A DNA stretch of 5,689 bases from an uncultured Clostridia bacterium (lineage in GTDB: Bacteria > Bacillota > Clostridia > Oscillospirales > CAG-272), in NCBI GenBank assembly GCA_937898155.1, contig CALEJO010000126.1, positions 1-5,689 on the forward strand, given 5' to 3'. The notes below the pieces were generated by a model. It made no database searches, was not told the origin of the DNA, and was given only the letters and a program-made list of their open reading frames with translations. How positions within the stretch are numbered: the stretch's first letter is position 1; the number at the start of each line of letters is the position of its first letter. Shown in pieces: positions 1-5,124 of this stretch. A program made the translations under genes and the position numbers.

Positions 1-32
1 GATTTGCGGTGATGAGAAATCCGTAAAAAACT

Positions 33-62
33 CGCCCAAGCCCCCAAACGGGGGCTTGGGCG
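33..62 (-). terminator. Intrinsic terminator, minus-strand orientation
   Basis: A perfect 13-bp inverted repeat (33-45 and 50-62) encloses a 4-base loop (46-49) and is very GC-rich. Six A residues at 25-30 give a six-U tract two bases past the stem when read on the minus strand, the usual layout of a Rho-independent terminator. On the plus strand no T-tract follows, so rightward termination is not supported. No minus-strand gene is visible to its right in this window, so the transcript it would stop is unknown. Confidence 0.7.
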
Positions 63-64
63 GT

Positions 65-110
65 CATCAAAGCACAAAAACGGATGAAAATTCGCTTTTG
101 TGCTTTGATG
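65..110 (+). promoter_or_regulatory. Long leader hairpin with GAAA loop
   Basis: Perfect 15-base arms (65-79 and 96-110) pair with each other. Inside them, after one A-C mismatch (80/95), positions 81-85 pair with 90-94 (one G-U pair) and leave a GAAA loop at 86-89, a GNRA-type tetraloop on the plus strand. The hairpin ends 45 bases before the first gene's start and is not followed by a T-run, so it is not a normal terminator. It could stabilise the operon mRNA, act in attenuation, or be a protein-binding palindrome. The structure is directly visible; the role is inferred. Confidence 0.55.
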
Positions 111-137
111 GCTGATTATCATGAAAAAATTTTTGAG

Positions 138-147
138 AAAAGGAGGG
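138..147 (+). promoter_or_regulatory. Ribosome binding site fixing the first gene's start
   Basis: A strong Shine-Dalgarno sequence with AGGAGG core at 141-146 lies 9 bases before the ATG at 156. An in-frame ATG at 84 has no such site and sits inside the 65-110 hairpin, so 156 is preferred. Confidence 0.85.
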
Positions 148-155
148 TTCTCTCT

Positions 156-677
156 ATGCGGAGAAGGCGCAGAACGACGCGGAGAAGATACAGAACGAAT
201 CCCGCGAATACCAATTCGGATAAAATGCTCATGAAAGCGCTTTGGCCGTCCATATTGGGAATCGTCATTTGCATGATTCTGCTGTGCGGAACCACTTTTG
301 CCTGGCTGACCGACTCGGTTCACACGGGGGGCTCCAAACTGACCGCAGGTCATTTTTCTGCGGAAATGTCTGTCAACGGCACGGTCGCCGGAACGCAGGC
401 GACGCTTCAAGGGCCGAACGAATATGTTGTAAAAATCACAAAGAATGGAAACGTCCAGGACGGATATGCCATTATTACCATTAACTCGCAATCCTATTTG
501 ATTTCTTCTTTTCCTGCGGAAACGAAACTTCAAACATCGGAAACCGGCAGAATCACGGTAAGTATTACGCCGTATTGGGGAACCAATAAACCTTCGATGG
601 CGGAATTGCTTCCCGAAATCCCGGTTGCAGCTTCGGTGGATATGATGGAAGGGGGATCCTTGCATGAAGTGGAATAA
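156..677 (+). CDS. TasA/camelysin-like small exported protein with SipW-type signal peptide
   Basis: This encodes 173 residues, probably an exported matrix or fibre-type protein. The N-terminus is extremely basic (eight Arg in the first 11 residues), followed by a hydrophobic segment at about 28-48 ending in GTTFAWLTDSV (45-55). This resembles the SipW-dependent signal peptides of the TasA/camelysin family, which predicts cleavage near residue 49. Downstream, KLTAGHFSAEMSVNG (61-75) resembles the start of the mature beta domain in that family. No sortase motif or C-terminal membrane anchor is seen. It is shorter than Bacillus TasA and may be a minor subunit. It overlaps the next gene by 14 bases, which suggests translational coupling, and a signal peptidase gene lies in the same operon. 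Family assignment rests on the signal-peptide motif and context; the mature domain is divergent. An upstream in-frame start at 84 would add 24 residues but lacks a ribosome binding site. Confidence 0.75.
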   Translation: MRRRRRTTRRRYRTNPANTNSDKMLMKALWPSILGIVICMILLCGTTFAWLTDSVHTGGSKLTAGHFSAEMSVNGTVAGTQATLQGPNEYVVKITKNGNVQDGYAIITINSQSYLISSFPAETKLQTSETGRITVSITPYWGTNKPSMAELLPEIPVAASVDMMEGGSLHEVE

Positions 678-2886
678 AAGCAAAATCTGGATTGTGATCT
701 TGTCCGTCCTGCTTGCGATCGTATCCGCCGCTCTGGTTGTCACATTGATTCAACTCAGCAAAACGTTCGCGCAAGGGACATCCATCGCACCGAACAATCA
801 AATCGGACAGCACGGCGACGGAACGCTTTCTTCCGTTCGATCGGAAGCAGTTTCGGAGGTTGCGCAGTTGGATGCCGAATCAGAGCTTCCGCCCGTTTTC
901 TACGCTTCTTCCTCTTCGTTGGACTCGGAAAAAGTCAAGTTAACGGACAAGGGTGCGGAAAGCGCAACTCCGATCAAAATCAATAATATGTTTCCCGGGG
1001 ATAGCTTCTCGAAAAACTATGTTGTGAGCATCAAGGACGATTCGGTGGAAGCATTGCTTTTGTCATTTGCTTGCACGGATCAAACCGCGAATCCCACGGA
1101 TGCTCAGCAAAACCGTGACCGCTCTTTGATGCAAATCGTGGTCTCGGCGAACGGAACGGAGGTCTATCACGGACCGCTCGATTCTGCGTTCGAGACAGAG
1201 CCTTACCTATTGCACGGCGAAAAAGAAGTGACGTATGTCATCACGATTTCGTTGGACGTTTCGGCGGGAAATGAATATTCGCGTTTGAAACTGGAAATGA
1301 CGATGAACTGGACGCCGGAATATACGCCGATCTATACCGTGACGTATTCCGACGGCCTTGACGGTTCCGCGTTTCCCGCGCAGAATTATTCCGTCAAATC
1401 CGGCAACGCCGCTCCGGCGTTCGTCGGCACGCCGAAAAGAAACGGATATAAATTTGTTGGATGGGATCCGGAAAATTCCGGCATCGTGGCATCGAACGTC
1501 ACGTATACCGCAAAATGGGAAAAGCTGTTCAGCGTGACCTATACGGACGGTAGCGCCGATCAGTCGTATTTCAAGACGCAGTGCTTTGCCGGCTTGGAAA
1601 AAGGCAGCGCCACGCCCGCATTTTTCGGTGCGCCTTACCGACCGGGCTATGTCTTTGCCGGCTGGTATCCCGCCAGAACGAATACGGTCGAAAAAGACGT
1701 TGTATATACCGCGCAGTGGAAATCGGTCACTCCGCCGGAGCCGACCGAGTATACCGTTATCTATACCGACGGTGTGCCCGGAGAAGTGATCTTTGCCGAT
1801 AAAATCATCAAAGGGATTCTGTCCGGAGACGATACGCCTTCTTTCGGAGAAGACCCCGTGCGAGAAGGATATACCTTTGAGGGGTGGAGTCCGGCAGTTG
1901 CCGAGTTTGTCACCGGCAATGTCACGTATACTGCCCAATGGAAAGCAAAAATACCGGAGCCCGTGAAGTATACCGTTATCTATACCGACGGCGTGGACGG
2001 AGAAGAGATTTTCGGGGACTTGATTTTTGAGAATGTTCTTGACGGAACGCCGACTCCGCTTTTCTCCGGCGATTTGAAACGCGCGGGCTATGTCTTCGCA
2101 GGATGGTATCCCGAAGTGACGGAAACGGTATCGGCCAATGTCACCTATGTTGCGCAATGGGAAGAGGCGGAAGTTCCCGCACTGATCATTGACGCGGAGC
2201 ACCGCGAGGTGAGCGCGGATCTCATGATCAGAAATCCGCGTGGCGGCGACACGGAAACATATCGCTATCAGCTGATCATTCGCAGAGACGGACATCTTAC
2301 GCTGTTTTTCGATGCCGATGTCGCGGAAAATGCAGAACAACTGGCAGAGCATTTGAACATTTCCGTCTTGTGCGAGGAAACCGGTGAAATCCTCTACCAT
2401 GGCTACCTGGCGGATATGCCGGAATACCTGGAAACCGCGCTGACCAGCTACGAGGGAGAAGTGCTCCACTATGCGGTCTGCGCTTCATTGGATGAGCTTT
2501 ACTGGGATCAGTATACGGAAGACACGGTTCTTGTTCATGTAAAGTGGTGGGTGGAAGAGCCCTCTGCCGATCGTTGTTGCCGGTGTTGCATTGTATGCTT
2601 CCTCGTGAGATGGCTCGGCGGTCCGTATTGCATTTTCCCTTGGTGTCTGATTATCTACCTGTTGATCATTTGGCATATCGTAATGTATCTTATCGGTAAG
2701 CGCAGAAACCGTAAAATCATCAAAGAGCTTACGGAACAAGGTGCCCTCGACGACGTGATCAAGGAAAACTCATATCGGAGATATCAATATATTTGGCTCG
2801 GCATCAAAGTGACGTTGAGTTTATTTAAACGGAAGAAGAAAGCATTGAAAAGCGAAGAGAAAAAAGGAGATGACCGCGATGTCTGA
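664..2886 (+). CDS. Large surface protein: TasA-like domains, four InlB B-repeats, C-terminal membrane anchor
   Basis: This encodes 740 residues. ATG 664 follows a GGAAGGGGG ribosome binding site. Layout: N-terminal hydrophobic segment (about 9-31) ending in SKTFAQG (32-38), which matches the TFA-type signal end of the neighbouring proteins; a linker; a TasA/camelysin-like beta domain (about 75-218, with MFPGD at 109-113); four InlB B-repeats (Listeria-Bacteroides repeat type, about 223-501), each with GYxFxGW and YxAxW motifs; a second TasA-like beta domain (about 505-630); a Cys-rich patch (C638, 639, 641, 642, 645, 656, 661); a transmembrane segment (about 657-677); and a basic tail. InlB B-repeats are extracellular beta modules in adhesins. 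The protein is probably cell-anchored and may tether or nucleate the small partner proteins; that role is inferred. It overlaps both neighbours (14 and 8 bases). No LPxTG motif is present, so anchoring would be by membrane rather than sortase. Confidence 0.85.
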   Translation: MKWNKSKIWIVILSVLLAIVSAALVVTLIQLSKTFAQGTSIAPNNQIGQHGDGTLSSVRSEAVSEVAQLDAESELPPVFYASSSSLDSEKVKLTDKGAESATPIKINNMFPGDSFSKNYVVSIKDDSVEALLLSFACTDQTANPTDAQQNRDRSLMQIVVSANGTEVYHGPLDSAFETEPYLLHGEKEVTYVITISLDVSAGNEYSRLKLEMTMNWTPEYTPIYTVTYSDGLDGSAFPAQNYSVKSGNAAPAFVGTPKRNGYKFVGWDPENSGIVASNVTYTAKWEKLFSVTYTDGSADQSYFKTQCFAGLEKGSATPAFFGAPYRPGYVFAGWYPARTNTVEKDVVYTAQWKSVTPPEPTEYTVIYTDGVPGEVIFADKIIKGILSGDDTPSFGEDPVREGYTFEGWSPAVAEFVTGNVTYTAQWKAKIPEPVKYTVIYTDGVDGEEIFGDLIFENVLDGTPTPLFSGDLKRAGYVFAGWYPEVTETVSANVTYVAQWEEAEVPALIIDAEHREVSADLMIRNPRGGDTETYRYQLIIRRDGHLTLFFDADVAENAEQLAEHLNISVLCEETGEILYHGYLADMPEYLETALTSYEGEVLHYAVCASLDELYWDQYTEDTVLVHVKWWVEEPSADRCCRCCIVCFLVRWLGGPYCIFPWCLIIYLLIIWHIVMYLIGKRRNRKIIKELTEQGALDDVIKENSYRRYQYIWLGIKVTLSLFKRKKKALKSEEKKGDDRDV
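1330..2166 (+). repeat. Four InlB B-type (Listeria-Bacteroides) repeats
   Basis: Four repeats of about 65 residues lie inside the large surface protein: 1330-1524, 1525-1722, 1747-1944 and 1966-2166. Each starts with a (T/S)V(T/I)Y(T/S)DG strand and ends with YxAxW. Short Pro/Glu linkers separate repeats 2-3 and 3-4. Repeats 3 and 4 share an identical 25-base stretch at their starts (1748-1772 and 1967-1991), which suggests recent duplication or gene conversion. Each unit has a long insert between the first strand and the GYxFxGW motif. Confidence 0.85.
2864..2869 (+). promoter_or_regulatory. Ribosome binding site fixing the third gene's start
   Basis: AAGGAG lies 9 bases before the ATG at 2879. 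The in-frame ATG at 2870 directly abuts this site and could not use it, so 2879 is the likely start. The site lies inside the end of the upstream gene, favouring coupled translation. Confidence 0.8.
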
Positions 2887-3448
2887 TAAACTTGAGAAAA
2901 AATTGTCAGTCGGCATTTTGGTCATTCTCATTCTCCTCTTTTGCCTGAGCATGACGACGTTTGCTTTGATTTATGCGTCTCTTGTGCTCGAAGACAACAC
3001 GATCGAAAGCGGATTCATTGCCATCAATTTGAATGACGGCAATCCCATTATCACCGATGGAGAGTTTCAATTCGAGCCGGGAATGACGGTCGAAAAGACA
3101 TTCACTCTTCAAAATACCAGTCCTTGCAGTGTTTGGTATCGGTTTTATTTCGTGATAAAAGAAGACGAAGCGATCGGCAATATGCAAGACGTTTTGGAAG
3201 TGACGATCAAGGATGGGGATATCGTTCTTTACAACGGGACGATGGCGGAACTGAAAAAAAGCAATTTCATGTCGGCTCCGTCCAATGAAATCCCTCTCGA
3301 AGAAAATGAACCGCCGCACGTGTTTACGATGCTGTTTCATCTTCCGTCAGACGTTGGGAACGAAATGCAAAACGCCTCGCTTCCGTTTGATTTTGTTGCG
3401 GACGCAGTTCAAACCAAAAATAATCCTAACCGCTTGTTTCATGATTAA
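2879..3448 (+). CDS. TasA/camelysin-like exported protein
   Basis: This encodes 189 residues. A short basic start (KLEKK) leads to a hydrophobic segment (about 9-30) ending in SMTTFAL (24-30), then IESGFIAINLNDG (42-54), a pattern typical of SipW-dependent TasA/camelysin (peptidase M73-type) proteins. Cleavage is predicted near residue 29. The mature part is beta-rich: FEPGMTVEKTFTLQN (65-79) resembles the 'PG-x-x-v-x-v-N' strand of the family, followed by a YRFYF strand (87-91). A motif at 105-125 (hydrophobic strand, then YxGxM) also appears in both TasA-like domains of the upstream large protein, supporting a shared fold. The zinc-protease activity claimed for camelysin cannot be inferred here, as no HExxH is present. 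It overlaps the upstream gene by 8 bases and lies 15 bases before the signal peptidase gene, which probably processes it. A structural matrix or fibre subunit is the most likely role. Confidence 0.8.
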   Translation: MSDKLEKKLSVGILVILILLFCLSMTTFALIYASLVLEDNTIESGFIAINLNDGNPIITDGEFQFEPGMTVEKTFTLQNTSPCSVWYRFYFVIKEDEAIGNMQDVLEVTIKDGDIVLYNGTMAELKKSNFMSAPSNEIPLEENEPPHVFTMLFHLPSDVGNEMQNASLPFDFVADAVQTKNNPNRLFHD

Positions 3449-3463
3449 GCACAGGAGATACAT

Positions 3464-4531
3464 ATGAAAGAAAAGAAATCTTTTTGGGATGTTATTAAAC
3501 TGATTTTCACGTGGATCGTTGTTTTGGCGGCGGTCGGAATGATGGCGTTTACGATTTTTTCGGTCACAACATTTGATCGCAACAATCGCGCCATTTTCGG
3601 ATACAAGTTATTTATCGACTTGACGGACTCCATGAGCCCGGATTATTTCAACGCCGGCGACATCGTAATCGTGAAAAAAGTCGACGATGTATCAAAAATC
3701 AAAGCCGGTGATATCATCGCATATCAGTCTTTGATGGAGGGCGAAACCTACGGAAAAGCCATCACCCATATGGTGCGATATACCTCGGCGGACGCGGAAG
3801 GGAAAAGCGCAATCAAAAAACTGGTGGAAGACAAAACCGCGGGAATTCGCTTTGCATCGAACGAAGATCAATTCAAGATTCATTTTTTGACTTACGGTTC
3901 CGCTACGGGATCGAATGACGCAGTCATCGTTTCCGAGGATTTCGTTCTCGGTCAGTATGTCGGGAGATTGCCCCGGGTTGGATATTTCTTCCAATATCTA
4001 AAAACGCCGATCGGTTATATTATTTGTATTTTGGTTCCTTTTTTGCTCTTGATTGGTATGCAGGGCTTAAACTGCATTAAAATCTTCAAAAAATACAAGA
4101 AAGAGCAGACGGCGGCGCTGGCTGCCGAGAGAGCGTCGCTGGAAGCGGAGCGAGCGGAGTCACAGAGAATGATGTCAGAGATTATGGCTCTCAAAGCGCA
4201 ACTTGCCGCTCAGCAAGCGCCGCAATATGCGCAGCCGCCGATGCAAGGTCAAGCGCCGCAGTATGTGCAGCCGCCGATGCAAGGTCAAGCGCCGCAGTAT
4301 GCGCAGCCGCCGATGCAAGAGCAAGCACCGCAATATGCGCAGCCGCCGATGCAAGGTCAAGCGCCGCAGTATGTGCAGCCACAGGCGCCGACGCAAGCGC
4401 AGAGACCGACAATGCCGCAATACGCGCAAGCGCAGAGACCGACAGTGCCGCAATACGCGCAAGCGCAGAGACACGCGCAAGCGCCGAAATCGGCGGAATC
4501 GCCCGATGACACCACGAAATTCAATTCATAA
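3464..4531 (+). CDS. sipW: SipW-type (ER-type) signal peptidase I with repeat-rich C-terminal tail
   Basis: This encodes 355 residues; the start follows AGGAG with a 6-base spacer. It is a membrane serine protease of family S26B that would remove signal peptides from exported proteins, most likely the three proteins encoded upstream. Layout: transmembrane segment 1 (about 13-35); catalytic Ser56 in DSMSP; His102 in AITHMV, the His that replaces Lys in ER-type enzymes; SNDAVIVSED and QYVGRLPRVGYFFQYLKTP strands (150-182); transmembrane segment 2 (about 183-199). The usual GDxN box is not clear: the region reads YGSATGSND (144-152). After residue 205 come a charged, Ala/Glu-rich coiled-coil-like helix (about 208-250) and a Q/P/A/Y-rich repeat tail (251-340), so the protein is far longer than the roughly 190-residue B. 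subtilis SipW. With two membrane segments the tail should be cytoplasmic. The symbol denotes family type rather than demonstrated orthology. Confidence 0.88.
   Translation: MKEKKSFWDVIKLIFTWIVVLAAVGMMAFTIFSVTTFDRNNRAIFGYKLFIDLTDSMSPDYFNAGDIVIVKKVDDVSKIKAGDIIAYQSLMEGETYGKAITHMVRYTSADAEGKSAIKKLVEDKTAGIRFASNEDQFKIHFLTYGSATGSNDAVIVSEDFVLGQYVGRLPRVGYFFQYLKTPIGYIICILVPFLLLIGMQGLNCIKIFKKYKKEQTAALAAERASLEAERAESQRMMSEIMALKAQLAAQQAPQYAQPPMQGQAPQYVQPPMQGQAPQYAQPPMQEQAPQYAQPPMQGQAPQYVQPQAPTQAQRPTMPQYAQAQRPTVPQYAQAQRHAQAPKSAESPDDTTKFNS
4214..4393 (+). repeat. 36-bp in-frame tandem repeat in the signal peptidase tail
   Basis: Four complete 36-bp units (4214-4249, 4250-4285, 4286-4321, 4322-4357) and a fifth diverging part-way (4358-4393) encode the 12-residue unit QAPQYAQPPMQG, with A/V and G/E variants. 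The units differ by only a few bases, a state prone to copy-number change by slippage or recombination, always in frame. Confidence 0.95.
4394..4489 (+). repeat. 33-bp in-frame tandem repeat in the signal peptidase tail
   Basis: Two 33-bp units (4394-4426, 4427-4459) differ at a single base and encode QAQRPTMPQYA and QAQRPTVPQYA. A third, decayed unit follows (4460-4489). They directly follow the 36-bp repeats and share the PQYAQ core, so both sets probably derive from one ancestral unit. Confidence 0.9.
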
Positions 4532-5124
4532 TGTATCCGGCGAGAGCCGACCTTTGGTGGCGCTATTGCTCCGTTTTTCTCAGTATGGGCGAAAGAGTGA
4601 AAGCCGGATCGTGTTCCTTTACCGAGCTTCTTAATCACTGTTTCCGCAATATCGGAGATAATGTCTTTCGTTTCCGTCTGCGTATCGCCGCAGAGAGAGC
4701 AACTGAAGAACATTCGTGTTTTCTGTCCAAAGAGCATTTCAAAAGATTTCGTGAGGGCTGTGCCTTAACCCATCGGAACGACAATGGGTTTATTGCACAG
4801 CTCTTTTTGTTATCTGCCGATGAAACGCTTTGGAAACAGGTGTCCGATCTTCTCTTTGACGGAAAGTTCAGCTACGGGGAAGTTTCCCGATTCGGGCTGA
4901 CGGACAATGCCTATACGTTCTTCTGTATGGCATACGATCTTGAAAACGGAACGAGCCATACCGACATCGGCGATCTTTCCGATGATGAAGTCGTGGACTT
5001 TGACGTGTTCCGGATGGTATGCAACGCGGTCGTGATTCGGGCATACGGTTTTGACGCTATCAGGATTGCCGGAAAGCGAAAGAAGGAGGAGCGCCGTGGC
5101 GGACGAAACGAAAAGAGAAACTGA
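4531..5124 (+). CDS. Hypothetical protein, mobile-element type, upstream of parB-like gene (start uncertain)
   Basis: The open frame encodes 197 residues from ATG 4531, which overlaps the upstream stop as TAATG but lacks a ribosome binding site. Only the part from about residue 62 (nucleotide 4714) looks protein-like: FLSKEHFKRF (64-73), then AQLFLLSADETLW (89-101), a helical region, and GTSHTDIGDLSDDEVVDF (140-157). This pattern resembles small uncharacterised proteins encoded before parB-like genes in clostridial conjugative elements (possibly a DUF6075-like type, from memory and not verified). No signal peptide, membrane segment or catalytic motif is seen, so it is likely cytoplasmic. The real start may be a non-ATG codon near 4720 (for example CTG 4723), or the original 5' end may have been lost when this segment joined the SipW operon. 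The gene ends with a basic stretch (KRKKEERRGGRNEKR) that overlaps the parB-like start by 29 bases. Confidence 0.55.
   Translation: MYPARADLWWRYCSVFLSMGERVKAGSCSFTELLNHCFRNIGDNVFRFRLRIAAERATEEHSCFLSKEHFKRFREGCALTHRNDNGFIAQLFLLSADETLWKQVSDLLFDGKFSYGEVSRFGLTDNAYTFFCMAYDLENGTSHTDIGDLSDDEVVDFDVFRMVCNAVVIRAYGFDAIRIAGKRKKEERRGGRNEKRN
4532..4720. other. Probable intergenic region between the SipW operon and the mobile-element-like pair
   Basis: The frame of the following gene stays open across this stretch, but the encoded residues (rich in Arg, Cys, Trp) do not look like the conserved part downstream, and no ribosome binding site precedes any start here. No convincing terminator is seen: an imperfect GGCGC/GCTCC stem near 4559-4571 is followed by five Ts (4573-4577) but is weak. 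A 6-bp stem at 4677-4694 has no T-tract. A minus-strand frame is also open across it. Confidence 0.45.
5083..5089 (+). promoter_or_regulatory. Ribosome binding site for the GTG-started parB-like gene
   Basis: AAGGAGG lies 6 bases before GTG 5096, inside the end of the preceding gene. It supports a GTG start and translational coupling of the pair. Confidence 0.8.

Noticed and set aside
91..119. Possible promoter (TTCGCT, 17-base spacer, GATTAT)
   Set aside because: Only about 3/6 and 4/6 matches to the consensus hexamers, and the first box overlaps the hairpin arm; too weak to list.
84..155. In-frame upstream start at ATG 84 for the first gene
   Set aside because: No ribosome binding site, it lies in the hairpin, and a strong AGGAGG site points to ATG 156.
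1207..2469. 420-codon open frame on the minus strand
   Set aside because: It lies fully inside the InlB-repeat gene, has no ribosome binding site, and its translation is low-complexity Arg/Ile/Phe-rich; it mirrors the repeats of the plus strand.
4214..4489. CRISPR array
   Set aside because: The repeats are contiguous and coding, with no unique spacers.
4559..4577. Terminator after the sipW-like gene
   Set aside because: The 5-bp stem has a central mismatch; the following T5 alone is not convincing.
4535..4609. 7-base inverted repeat (ATCCGGC...GCCGGAT) as mobile-element ends
   Set aside because: Too short, with no transposase or target duplication visible.
4175..4634. Several open frames in both strands across the peptidase repeat tail
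   Set aside because: Their Arg/Leu/Cys-rich periodic translations are shadows of the 36/33-bp repeats.
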